Positions 55,241 through 63,453 of a stretch of DNA of 64,000 nucleotides are shown here, piece by piece. This stretch comes from Herbiconiux aconitum (GTDB lineage: Bacteria > Actinomycetota > Actinomycetes > Actinomycetales > Microbacteriaceae). The notes below the pieces were generated by a model. That model was not told where the DNA came from, made no database searches, and was given only the letters and a program-made list of their open reading frames with translations. The first letter of the stretch is position 1. Each line of letters begins with the position of its first letter. Made by a program: the position numbers and the translations under genes. The stretch is taken from positions 124,001 to 188,000 of the forward strand of contig NZ_JANLCM010000001.1 in assembly GCF_024979235.1 (NCBI RefSeq). The letters run 5' to 3'.

Positions 55241-56236
55241 TCAGTCGGCCAGACGGTCAAACGGGGAGTTCGCTGGAACCGCCCTGCGCATCCGCTCCGC
55301 GGCCTCCGCGGCGAAGGCGAGGAACTCGGGCGGGCCGTGCAGCGTGTATTCGACACCCACCGGAATCCACGCCAGTGAGGACAGCATCGTCTCGAGGCTG
55401 TCGCCGGAGATCGGCCAGCGGGTCCACTCCTCGTCGATGGCCTCGGCGTCGGTCGACCACGGGCCGAACTGCTCGCGCATCACGCGGAGCGGCATCCTCA
55501 GATGCGCGTCGGCGGAGACGCGGCGGCGGAGCGCCGTCAACGCGCTCGCCACGAAAGCGGCGGCGTCTTCGGCCGGAAGGTCGCGCTGGTCGAAGTGCAC
55601 GCGCGTGCCGAAGAAGCTGCTCATCCGGTCGACGCGGAAGGTGCGCCAGTCGTCGCGCTGCAGATCCCAGCACACGAAGAACCAGCGGCGCGCGGCGGCC
55701 ACCAGGGTGTGCGGCTCGACCACGCGATCGCTGTCGACCCCGCCCGCGGCCACGTAGTGGAACCGGATGCGCTCGCGATCACGGCAGGCGAGCGCGAGCT
55801 GGCCGAGCAGCTCTTGCGAGACCGGTGCGTCGGAGAAACGCGGAGACTGCGGCTGCACGAATCCGGCGACCGCATTGACGCGCTGACGGAGCGCGGCCGA
55901 CAGAACCTGCTCGAACTTGGCGAGGGCACTGAGCGTCGTCTGCTCGCCGTCGGCCAGCCCCTGGGTCGCGGCGACGCGCAATCCGATGGCCATGGTCACG
56001 GCCTCATCGTCGGTGAGCAGCAAGGGCGGCAGTTGCGAGCCGGCCTCGAGCCGGTAGCCTCCGGCGGCGCCCCGGGTGGCTTCGACGCGGTAGCCGAGCT
56101 CGCGCAAGCGCTCGATGTCGCGCCGGAGGGTGCGCTCGGTGACGCCGAGGCGCTCGGCGAGATCGCCGCCGCCCCACTGCCGGTGGGTCTGCAGCAGGTT
56201 CAGCAGAGTGAGGATGCGCGAGGTCGTTTCGGCCAT
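55241..56236 (-). CDS. WYL-domain (YafY-type) transcriptional regulator
   Basis: A 331-residue regulator. An N-terminal DeoR-like helix-turn-helix (RILTLLNLLQTHRQWGGGDL, ERLGVTERTLRRDIERLRELG) is followed by a WYL domain (RDRERIRFHYVAAGG, HTLVAAARRWFFVCWDLQR, FRVDRMSS) and a WCX-type C-terminus. Such regulators bind small ligands and often control the divergent gene, here a drug-type ABC exporter 60 bp away; they also lie upstream of the PTS genes. Confidence 0.9.
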   Translation of the reverse strand: MAETTSRILTLLNLLQTHRQWGGGDLAERLGVTERTLRRDIERLRELGYRVEATRGAAGGYRLEAGSQLPPLLLTDDEAVTMAIGLRVAATQGLADGEQTTLSALAKFEQVLSAALRQRVNAVAGFVQPQSPRFSDAPVSQELLGQLALACRDRERIRFHYVAAGGVDSDRVVEPHTLVAAARRWFFVCWDLQRDDWRTFRVDRMSSFFGTRVHFDQRDLPAEDAAAFVASALTALRRRVSADAHLRMPLRVMREQFGPWSTDAEAIDEEWTRWPISGDSLETMLSSLAWIPVGVEYTLHGPPEFLAFAAEAAERMRRAVPANSPFDRLAD

Positions 56237-56296
56237 GTTCTACATTCTCTCGCAATCAGGACAGAAACTGACCTGAATGGTTTCTAGGGTGATCGC

Positions 56297-57478
56297 ATGA
56301 CCTCATCACCTCACTCCTCTGGCTCCGCTCGCTCCCGCGACGCGATCATCACCGCCCGCGGCTTGACCAAGCAGTTCACCGTCAAACGCGCTCAAGTCGA
56401 CGCCGTCACCGACCTCGACCTCGACGTCACCCGGGGCGAACTCGTCGCCTTCCTCGGCCCGAACGGCGCCGGCAAGTCGACGAGTCTCCGGATGCTCACC
56501 ACCCTCCTGCCTCCCACCAGCGGCACGGCCGTGGTGGCCGGTCACGACATCGCCCGCGATCCGGCCGCCGTGCGCCGCACGATCGGCTACATCGGCCAGG
56601 GCACCAGCGCCGGCAACAACCAGCGAGTGCGCGACGAGATGCTGAGCCAAGGGGCCTTCTACGGGATGTCGCGCAGCGACGCCGCCCGCCGCACCGACGA
56701 GCTCCTCGAGTCGCTCGACCTGGCGCCTCTCGCCAAGCGCACCGTGATGGGGCTCTCCGGCGGGCAGAAGCGGCGGCTCGACATCGCGCTCGGACTCGTG
56801 CACTCCCCTTCGCTGCTCTTTCTGGACGAGCCGTCCACCGGACTCGACCCGCAGAGCCGCGCCAACCTCTGGCGGCACATCCTGGAGCTCCGCGAACAGC
56901 ACGGCACAACGATCTTCGTCACCACCCACTACCTCGACGAAGCCGACCAGTTCGCCGAACGCGTGCTCGTGATGGACCACGGCCGCGTCATCGCCGACGA
57001 CACCGCCGCCTCGCTCAAGACGACACTCGCGGGCGACGTGATCACGCTCGGCTTCGAGGGCGGCGCTCCGGATGCGCGCGGCACCACGGATGCGCTGACT
57101 CGCGCCCGGCAGGTCGCCGCCCGGCTGCTCGACGGGCACGCTGGCGAGGTCGTCCCCGCTCGCGGCAGCGCGGGCTCCGCCACGACGGCATCAGGCAGCA
57201 CCGCTGCCGGGCCCGGCGCACCACTGCGCCTCGAGCTCGTCGTCGACCACGGCGACCGGGTGCTCCCGGTGCTCCTGCGCGAGCTCGACGCATCCGGAAT
57301 CGCGGTCACCTCCGCAGCCCTCCGCCAGCCCACCCTCGACGACGTGTTCCTCGCCCTCACCGGCCGCAGCCTCCGCGACGAGGGCGAGACCACCGCCTCC
57401 GCCGCCTCGAAGGCCGACCCCGCCGGGGGCACCGAGGCCACCGCAACCACCACTGCCCCTGCCCAGGTCTCCGCATGA
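56297..57478 (+). CDS. ABC transporter ATP-binding protein (daunorubicin-resistance DrrA type)
   Basis: A 393-residue ATPase. It has Walker A FLGPNGAGKSTSLRML, the Q-loop region TIGYIGQGTSAGNNQRVRDE, signature LSGGQKRRLDIALGLVHSP, Walker B LLFLDEPSTGLDPQS and the H-loop VTTHYLDEAD. The C-terminal 130 residues hold the DrrA-type regulatory region, interrupted by an Ala/Gly-rich insert (ARGSAGSATTASGSTAAG), and an Ala/Thr-rich tail. It powers export of a hydrophobic compound together with the permease encoded next. Confidence 0.93.
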   Translation: MTSSPHSSGSARSRDAIITARGLTKQFTVKRAQVDAVTDLDLDVTRGELVAFLGPNGAGKSTSLRMLTTLLPPTSGTAVVAGHDIARDPAAVRRTIGYIGQGTSAGNNQRVRDEMLSQGAFYGMSRSDAARRTDELLESLDLAPLAKRTVMGLSGGQKRRLDIALGLVHSPSLLFLDEPSTGLDPQSRANLWRHILELREQHGTTIFVTTHYLDEADQFAERVLVMDHGRVIADDTAASLKTTLAGDVITLGFEGGAPDARGTTDALTRARQVAARLLDGHAGEVVPARGSAGSATTASGSTAAGPGAPLRLELVVDHGDRVLPVLLRELDASGIAVTSAALRQPTLDDVFLALTGRSLRDEGETTASAASKADPAGGTEATATTTAPAQVSA

Positions 57479-57504
57479 CCCCCCACCAGCGCACGCATCC
57501 GCCT

Positions 57505-57567
57505 CATCGAGTGGGCACGAATCGTCTCCCAGCCACCGCTCGAACGACAAATCGTGCCCACTCGATG
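57505..57567. repeat. Hairpin element of the ATCGAGTGGGCAC family, copy 2
   Basis: Arms CATCGAGTGGGCACGA.. (57505-57526) and its complement (57546-57567) pair over 22 bp with two mismatches around a 19-base loop. It lies in the 115-bp gap between the ABC ATPase and permease genes, where it could reduce readthrough or change stoichiometry. Copy 1 is at 14685-14746. Confidence 0.8.
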
Positions 57568-57593
57568 CCCACCCACGAACGAAAGGCCTGCTC

Positions 57594-58376
57594 ATGACCT
57601 CGATAGCCACCACCACCCGGGCCACCTCACCGGTGCGCGACACCGCGAACGTGCTCGTGCGCGAGCTGCGGCCGGTGGTGCGCGATCCGTTCTCGCTGAT
57701 CTTCAGCCTGCTGCAGCCACTCGTCTTCCTCGGCCTCTTCGGGCCGCTGCTGGTCGCGAGCTCCGGGCAGCCTGCGAGCGAGACACTGCAGTGGTTCGTG
57801 CCGGGCATCCTCGTGATGATCGCCTTGTTCGGCACCGGAACGACCGGCGCGAACCTGCTGTTCGAGATGCAGACCGGCTCGCACGAGCGCACTCTCGTGG
57901 CCCCGATCGCGCGCTCGTCGCTGCTGATCGGCCGCGCCCTGAAGGAGATGGTGCCGATCATCGTGCAGGCCGGCGTGATCGCGCTCGTCACGATCCCGTT
58001 CGGGTTCAGTGTGAACCCGGCGGGCATGGTGATCGGTCTCGTGCTGCTCGCCGTGTTCGGCCTCGGCTTCGGCTCGCTCAGCTACGCGCTGGCCCTCGCG
58101 AGCCGCAACCGCGACTGGATGTTCTGGGGCGTGCAGCAGGCCACGATCTTTCCGCTGATGATCCTCTCGGGCATGCTGCTGCCGCTCGAGGGTGGGCCGG
58201 CCTGGATGCAGGTGGCGGCCGCCTTCAATCCGCTCAGCTACGTCGTGACCGCCGAGCGCGCGTTGTTCGCCGGCGACCTCTCCTCGCCCGCGGTGCTCTG
58301 GGGCTTCGTGGCGGCGATCGTGCTGGCCGCGGTCGGCCTGGCCGTGGGCATCCGCTCGATGAAGAAATCGCGCTGA
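57594..58376 (+). CDS. ABC-2 type permease (DrrB type)
   Basis: A 260-residue membrane protein with six predicted helices: PFSLIFSLLQPLVFLGLFGPLL, FVPGILVMIALFGTGTTGANL, IIVQAGVIALVTIPFGF, MVIGLVLLAVFGLGFGSLSY, IFPLMILSGMLLPLEGGPAW and VLWGFVAAIVLAAVGLAVGI. The FFPLMILSGxLxPLE-like segment is typical of ABC-2 drug exporters. It forms the channel for the ATPase upstream. Confidence 0.92.
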   Translation: MTSIATTTRATSPVRDTANVLVRELRPVVRDPFSLIFSLLQPLVFLGLFGPLLVASSGQPASETLQWFVPGILVMIALFGTGTTGANLLFEMQTGSHERTLVAPIARSSLLIGRALKEMVPIIVQAGVIALVTIPFGFSVNPAGMVIGLVLLAVFGLGFGSLSYALALASRNRDWMFWGVQQATIFPLMILSGMLLPLEGGPAWMQVAAAFNPLSYVVTAERALFAGDLSSPAVLWGFVAAIVLAAVGLAVGIRSMKKSR

Positions 58377-58432
58377 CCCTGGCCTCCGCCACCGACTCCG
58401 CAGTATCCTCACCACCACGAAAGGACCACATC

Positions 58433-58843
58433 ATGGACTGGAAGATCGAACTCGTCGCCGTTCCCGTGAGCGACGTCGACCGCGCGAAGGCCTTTTACGT
58501 CGACCAGGTCGGCTTCATCGCCGACCATGACCACACGGTCACCGACGAGCTGCGTTTCGTGCAGCTCACCCCGCCCGGCTCCGCCTGCTCGATCGTGCTC
58601 GGCAAAGGCATCACCGAGATGGCGCCCGGTTCGCAGAAGGGCGTGCAGATCGTCGTCGCCGATGCCGACGCCGCGCGCGAGCACCTGCTGGCGAACAACG
58701 TGCCCGCCAGTGAGGTCGACGAGCAGGACTGGGGCCGCTTCGTCTACTTCAGCGACCCCGACGGCAACACCTGGGCCCTGCAACAGCTCCCCGACTACGC
58801 TGAGCTCGCGAAAAAGCAGGCGGGCAGCTACTCCGCGACCTGA
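58433..58843 (+). CDS. VOC-superfamily (glyoxalase-like) protein
   Basis: A 136-residue single-domain protein. It has the paired beta-alpha-beta-beta-beta layout: KIELVAVPVSDVDRAKAFYV, GFIADHDHTVTDELRFVQLT, then GVQIVVADADAAREHLLANN and VYFSDPDGNTWALQQLP. Members are metal-dependent dioxygenases, isomerases or drug-binding immunity proteins. Following a drug-type exporter, a ligand-sequestering or detoxifying role is plausible but unproven. AAAGGACC precedes the ATG. Confidence 0.87.
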   Translation: MDWKIELVAVPVSDVDRAKAFYVDQVGFIADHDHTVTDELRFVQLTPPGSACSIVLGKGITEMAPGSQKGVQIVVADADAAREHLLANNVPASEVDEQDWGRFVYFSDPDGNTWALQQLPDYAELAKKQAGSYSAT

Positions 58844-58853
58844 TCGCCCGCGA

Positions 58854-58903
58854 CTCGTCCCGAATCGGGCCAACCCGTGGGTTTTGGCCCGATTAGGGAC
58901 GAG
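58854..58903. terminator. Bidirectional terminator-like hairpin
   Basis: CTCGTCCCGAATCGGGCCAA (58854-58873) and its complement (58884-58903) pair over 20 bp with one mismatch around a 10-base loop. It lies 10 bases after the VOC stop and 20 before the convergent add stop. It has the same build (arms about 20 bp, short loop) as the other hairpins but different sequence. Confidence 0.7.
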
Positions 58904-58922
58904 TGGGCGAGCGGAAGCGCGA

Positions 58923-60044
58923 TCAGGCCTCGTCGAAGCCCTCCGAGATGGCGTCGGCGAGGTCTTCGCGGTCTTCGAGGGGCAGGAAGGTCGCGGCGGC
59001 CGCGTTCAGCTGGAAGACCTCGATGTCGGCGAGGTCGTAACCGAACGCATCCGTCAGCAGGGCGAGCTCGCGGCTGATGGTGGTGTTGCTCATGAGGCGG
59101 TTGTCGGTGTTCACCGTCACCTGGAAACCGAGCTGGTAGAGCAGGTCGAAGGGATGGTCGGCGAGCTCCTCGCCCCAGGCCGCGATGGCGCCGGTCTGCA
59201 GGTTCGACGACGGCGAGAGCTCGAGGGCGATCTCGCGGTCTTTCACCCACTGCGACAGGAGGCCCAGGGTGACGTAGGTGTTCTCGTCGTCCTGGCGCTC
59301 CACCTCGATGTCTTCGGCGATGCGCACGCCGTGCCCGAGCCGCAGCGCGCGGCCGTGGAACAGGGCGCCGCGGATGCTGTCGAGACCGTCGGCCTCGCCG
59401 GCGTGCACAGTGACCGGGAAGAAGTTCTGCGCGAGGTAGTCGAACGCCTCGAGCTGGCGGGCCGGCGGGAAGCCGAGTTCGGCGCCCGCGATGTCGAAGC
59501 CCACGACGCCGCGGTCGCGGTGCCGCACGGCGAGTTCGGCGATCTCGAGACCCCGATCCGCGTGCCGCATGGCCGTGACCAGCTGGCCCACGCGGATGCT
59601 GTGACCGTCGTTCCGGGCGTCGTCCGTTCCGAGTTCGATGCCCTCCTGCACGGCCTCCACCACCTCGTCGAGGGTGAGGCCTTTGGTGAGGTGCTGCTCG
59701 GGCGCCCAGCGCACCTCGCCGTAGATCACGCCGTCGGCGGTGAGGTCGTTCACGAATTCGCGGGCCACCCGCGTGAGGCCTTCGCGGGTCTGCATGACCG
59801 CGATGGTGACGTCGAACGTGGCGAGGTAGGTGGGAAGCGACCCGGAGTCGGCGCTGTCTTCGAACCATTCGCCGAGTTCGAACTCGTCGGTGGCGGGGAG
59901 CTCGAGCGAGAGCGCGTCGGCCAGCTCGATGATGGTGGCCGGCCGCAGCCCGCCATCGAGGTGGTCGTGGAGGGACACTTTGGGAAGCGAATTGAAGCTG
60001 ATTCCGGTTCCGGGGACGAGGTATTCCTCAGGCGCTGCAGTCAT
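58923..60044 (-). CDS. add: Adenosine deaminase
   Basis: A 373-residue deaminase of the TIM-barrel fold. It has SLHDHLDGGLRPATI (metal His pair), YGEVRWAPEQHL, VVGFDIAGAELGFP, VTVHAGEADGLDSIRG (metal His and catalytic Glu), LGHGVRIAED, ELSPSSNLQTGAI and VNTDNRLMSNTTISRE (metal and catalytic Asp). It converts adenosine or deoxyadenosine to inosine, which the phosphorylase at 40829 could use. Confidence 0.96.
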   Translation of the reverse strand: MTAAPEEYLVPGTGISFNSLPKVSLHDHLDGGLRPATIIELADALSLELPATDEFELGEWFEDSADSGSLPTYLATFDVTIAVMQTREGLTRVAREFVNDLTADGVIYGEVRWAPEQHLTKGLTLDEVVEAVQEGIELGTDDARNDGHSIRVGQLVTAMRHADRGLEIAELAVRHRDRGVVGFDIAGAELGFPPARQLEAFDYLAQNFFPVTVHAGEADGLDSIRGALFHGRALRLGHGVRIAEDIEVERQDDENTYVTLGLLSQWVKDREIALELSPSSNLQTGAIAAWGEELADHPFDLLYQLGFQVTVNTDNRLMSNTTISRELALLTDAFGYDLADIEVFQLNAAAATFLPLEDREDLADAISEGFDEA

Positions 60045-60221
60045 GGCACCAGCCTAGGGTCTGCGACCCGGCTCCGGGGCGGGGACGCGGGCGGAGAGAC
60101 GCGGGCGCGGAGTCGCGGGCCCGCACGGGACGCAGGGGCACCAGACGGTGGGCCCCCACAGCGGGCCCAGGCGGATACGATGTCCTGGCCGCCGGGGGAT
60201 CCGCGGCGGAAGGGATGACGG

Positions 60222-61361
60222 ATGCGCAGGAATCGCCGGCCGATCGTCGTGACGGGCGTCGTGCTCGCCGCGCTGGGCCTCGTCGCGGGCGGCTATTGGG
60301 GTGTGAGCGTGCTCGCCGACCAGCGCCTCGAACTCTGGACGGCCGTGTTCGCGACGGCGACCGAAGAGGAGACGGCCGCGCAGACCGCCTACGACGCCCG
60401 GATGCGCAACGGCGTCGACGTGACCGCACGCGTGGGTTCGGTCGTCGCCACGGCCGAGTTCGGTGCCGACGCGGCCCCGGAGGCGACGGCGCTGCGGCAG
60501 TCCTTCGAAGCCCTCGACGCACTGGACGACGCGCCTCCCGTGGAGCCGGACGGAGAAGCATCCGTCGACTCGGCCGAAGCCGGCTTCCGCCCGCCTTGGG
60601 AACTCTTCGCCGATGCGGACACTCTCAGCGCTCTCGCCCGGGATGCCGCGGGCGACCGGGATGCGCTGATCGCCGCAGCCCAGGCGGCCGACGACGCGCA
60701 AGACGCCGTCGACGACGCCGAGGCCAGCTACTTCGGCGCAGTGGCCACCCGCGGCACGAACGACATCGCCGCGAACACCCTGGCCACCAAGGAGTCACAG
60801 GTCGCACTGACCCGCCTTATCGAACAGGCCACCGACCAGAGTCAGAGCCCGTCGCGCGACGGCGCGTTCCTCTCGTCGTTCGTCGCGGCCGAGAATGCGC
60901 TGGCCGCCTCGCAGGCGAGCGAGGCCGCAGAACTCGCCGACCCGGCGCTGGCCGTGCGCCGCGAGATCGAGGACTACGCGCGCTCGCTGAGCAGCGGCAC
61001 CACCCTCGACTTCGTGTGGGCACCCGAGGTCAACGGCAAGGGCGAGGGCTGGTACTCCGGCACCGCCCAGACCTGGACGAGCGACGGCGGCTGGGCGATC
61101 ATCACCTTGAACTACGGCGTGGAGGAGTACTGGGGCGACGACGAGAACGCGCGCGCCCTGGTGGCGCACGAGGTGGGGCACACCCAGGCCTACCGCGACG
61201 TCTGCTGGCCGCTGTTCAGCGGTCCGACCTTCCACGAAGACCAGGAGATGTGGGCCACGGCCTGGTCGATCAGTCTCGGATTCGACACGGCGGGCTCGGG
61301 CATCGAAGCCTACGGCCGGCCGAGCGACGAGCAGATCGCCGTTGCGGGGCAGTGCCGCTGA
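60222..61361 (+). CDS. Secreted or membrane-anchored putative zinc metalloprotease, function unknown
   Basis: A 379-residue protein with an N-terminal membrane anchor or signal (RRNRRPIVVTGVVLAALGLVAGG). The middle (40-240) is Ala/Asp-rich and helical (coiled-coil-like). The C-terminal domain has LVAHEVGHTQA, an HExxH-like zinc motif, and 30 residues later FHEDQEMWATAW, where a Glu could be the third ligand. The HEVGHTQ pattern recalls small actinobacterial secreted peptidases of unknown target. AAGGGA precedes the ATG. No operon partner. Confidence 0.7.
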   Translation: MRRNRRPIVVTGVVLAALGLVAGGYWGVSVLADQRLELWTAVFATATEEETAAQTAYDARMRNGVDVTARVGSVVATAEFGADAAPEATALRQSFEALDALDDAPPVEPDGEASVDSAEAGFRPPWELFADADTLSALARDAAGDRDALIAAAQAADDAQDAVDDAEASYFGAVATRGTNDIAANTLATKESQVALTRLIEQATDQSQSPSRDGAFLSSFVAAENALAASQASEAAELADPALAVRREIEDYARSLSSGTTLDFVWAPEVNGKGEGWYSGTAQTWTSDGGWAIITLNYGVEEYWGDDENARALVAHEVGHTQAYRDVCWPLFSGPTFHEDQEMWATAWSISLGFDTAGSGIEAYGRPSDEQIAVAGQCR

Positions 61362-61394
61362 GCACGGAAGCCAGCCGCGCTGAACCTGCGACCC

Positions 61395-62174
61395 TCAGAG
61401 CCCGAGGTTGGCGCTGATCTCGGCGGCGGTCGCCGCGGCGGCGTCGCGCACGCGGTCGCTCGGCAGTTCGCTCAAGCTCGTCGCCACGTAGGGCACGGTG
61501 AGCGCCGCGAGCGCCCGCCCGTCGCGGCCCAGGATGGGAAACACGACATCCGTGATCGAGGGTTGCAGCGGGTCGGCCCGCACGAGGAATCCGTCACGGC
61601 GGATGCTCGCAGCCGCGTCTCCCTCGGAGCCCGGCACCGCGGCATCCGATGGCATGTAGGCGGCGATCACGGCGCCCGTGGCCGTGCTCTCGAGCGGGAA
61701 GAGGGCACCGACACGCACCCGGAACCCGAAATCGCCCGGGCTCTCCACCTGGGCGACCACGCGAACGCGTCCGGCATCGATCACGCTGAGGTTGCACGAC
61801 TGCCGCGTGCCCTCGGCGAGCCGGCGCATGGGCGCGAGCGCCGCGGCGTCGAGCGAGCGCAGCGGGTCCTGGCGGTGCGCGAGGTCGAACAGGCGCAGGG
61901 TCAGCGTGTAGAGCCCCGACTGGCGGTCGCGATGCAGGTAGCCGCGGCGCTCGAGGGTCGTGAGCACCCGAAAGATCTGACTGGCCGAACGATCCGTCGC
62001 GCGCGCGATCTCGAGCTGCCCGAGACCGCCGCGCTGCTCGGCGAGCAGTTCGAGGATGTCGAGAGCCTTCTCCAGGGCGGGCACGGCGTAGTCGGGGGCC
62101 GACTTGGTGGCGGCATCCTGAGGGGCGTCGACGACCTCGGAGCCGGAGTGGGCATCGGGGCCGGCGGCAGACAT
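61395..62174 (-). CDS. IclR-family transcriptional regulator
   Basis: A 259-residue regulator: ALEKALDILELLAEQRGGLG, then QLEIARATDRSASQIFRVLTTLERRGYLHRD as winged helix, and an effector domain with GTRQSCNLSVIDAGRVRVVA, FPLESTATGAVIAAYM and DGFLVRADPLQPSITDVVFPI. It starts five bases after the SahH-like stop, so it is encoded in the same message as its likely target. A strong symmetric operator candidate precedes the first gene. Confidence 0.9.
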   Translation of the reverse strand: MSAAGPDAHSGSEVVDAPQDAATKSAPDYAVPALEKALDILELLAEQRGGLGQLEIARATDRSASQIFRVLTTLERRGYLHRDRQSGLYTLTLRLFDLAHRQDPLRSLDAAALAPMRRLAEGTRQSCNLSVIDAGRVRVVAQVESPGDFGFRVRVGALFPLESTATGAVIAAYMPSDAAVPGSEGDAAASIRRDGFLVRADPLQPSITDVVFPILGRDGRALAALTVPYVATSLSELPSDRVRDAAAATAAEISANLGL

Positions 62175-62179
62175 CCGCG

Positions 62180-63391
62180 TCACTCCGCCGCGTGCATCGT
62201 CGCGAGCATCCGTCGTGCGATGGTGCGGTCGATGTCGTCGGGAACCGGCTGGGCGCCTGGTGCAAGTGATGCCGCCGCGGTGGCGACGCGTTCGAGCGAG
62301 AGGGTCTGCAGGAGAAACCCGAGGTCCATCGACTCGAGCGAGTTGCCTTTCGGCTCGCGGCCGGCGAGGTTGAACATGCGGCCGCCGGCGAGCAGGATGA
62401 CGTGCCGCCCGTCGGCGAAGTCCAGTCGCTCGATCGCGTCGTCGATCTCGCGGGAGGCCACGGCGGCGGCCCGGAGCCCTGCGACGTCGATCTCCCACGG
62501 GAAGTGGCCGCAGTTCGCGAGAACGGCACCGTCGTGCATCCGCTCGATCGCGTCCATCGTCAGCACGTCGGCGTGGCCGGTGGCGGTGATGAACACGTCG
62601 CCCCAGGGCGCGACGTCGACGGCGGTCGACACCCGGAACCCGTCGAGTGCCGCCTCGAAGGCTTTCAGCTCGTCGACTTCGACCACGGCGACCTTGCCGC
62701 CGAGCGCACGAAGGTAGTGCGCGACGCCGCGGCCGCACCAGCCGTACCCCACCACCACGAACCGACGGCCCGGAACCATCAGGTTCGTGATGCGCATGAA
62801 GCTCTCCACCACGGACTGCCCCACGGCGTGCTTGTTCTCGCCGATGGCCTTGAGCAGGCTGTCGTTGATGACGATGACGGGGAACGGGATGACCCCGGCC
62901 AGCTCGCTGCGCAACCGGTCGCCGCCCGAGGTCGTCTCCTCCGTGCCGCCCAGGATGCTCGCGGTCGCGCCCCGCGCCACGATGCCCGCCGCGAGGTCTC
63001 CCCCGTTGTCGAGCAGCATGTCGGGAGCGGCGTCGAGCACACCCGCGAGGTTGAGGTGGTGCTGCTCGAGGGTGTCGTCGCGCGAGCCGAACACCGTCAT
63101 GCCCTGCCCGAGCAGGAACGCGACCACGTCGTCTTGGGTCGAGCCGTGGTTGCCGGTGCTGACAATCTCGGCGCCGCCGGCCTGGAGGGTCTCGAGCAGC
63201 ACCGCCGTCTTGGGCTCGATGTGCAGCGACATGCCGATGCGGCGGCCGGCGAAGGGTTGCCGCTCGGCGAACTCCTCGCGCATGGCGGCGAGCAGCGGCA
63301 TCCGGGAGCGGATCCACTCCACGCGGGCGGCGCCCTTCTCTGCGAGATCGGTCGACGACGGCTGCGTGCTCTGCTGCTCTGCGGTGCTCAT
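62180..63391 (-). CDS. S-adenosylhomocysteine hydrolase-like protein (short archaeal/Thermotoga type)
   Basis: A 403-residue SahH-family protein. It has RIGMSLHIEPKTAVLLETL (substrate His), TGNHGSTQDDVVAFL, GGTEETTSGGDRL (catalytic Glu), the NAD motif VVVGYGWCGRGVAHYL and NCGHFPWEID. It lacks the C-terminal PDHYRY tail of long bacterial enzymes. Two positions differ from the usual pattern: LLDNGGDLA in place of DDGGD, and INDSLLKAIGENKHAVG where Glu replaces the Asp of the K...DN segment. It may act on a related nucleoside thioether or be regulated differently. First gene before its IclR regulator. Confidence 0.85.
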   Translation of the reverse strand: MSTAEQQSTQPSSTDLAEKGAARVEWIRSRMPLLAAMREEFAERQPFAGRRIGMSLHIEPKTAVLLETLQAGGAEIVSTGNHGSTQDDVVAFLLGQGMTVFGSRDDTLEQHHLNLAGVLDAAPDMLLDNGGDLAAGIVARGATASILGGTEETTSGGDRLRSELAGVIPFPVIVINDSLLKAIGENKHAVGQSVVESFMRITNLMVPGRRFVVVGYGWCGRGVAHYLRALGGKVAVVEVDELKAFEAALDGFRVSTAVDVAPWGDVFITATGHADVLTMDAIERMHDGAVLANCGHFPWEIDVAGLRAAAVASREIDDAIERLDFADGRHVILLAGGRMFNLAGREPKGNSLESMDLGFLLQTLSLERVATAAASLAPGAQPVPDDIDRTIARRMLATMHAAE

Positions 63392-63401
63392 ACCGCGAGT
63401 A

Positions 63402-63434
63402 TTGCACAGATGAATGTTGTTTTCATATATGCAA
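63402..63434. promoter_or_regulatory. Symmetric operator candidate upstream of the SahH-like gene
   Basis: TTGCACAGATGAA (63402-63414) faces TTCATATATGCAA (63422-63434), matching at 11 of 13 positions around a 7-base spacer. It ends 11 bases upstream of the ATG at 63391, so bound protein would block the promoter or start. AT-rich against a GC-rich background. Confidence 0.6.
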
Positions 63435-63453
63435 GCACCTTCCGGGCGCGAGC

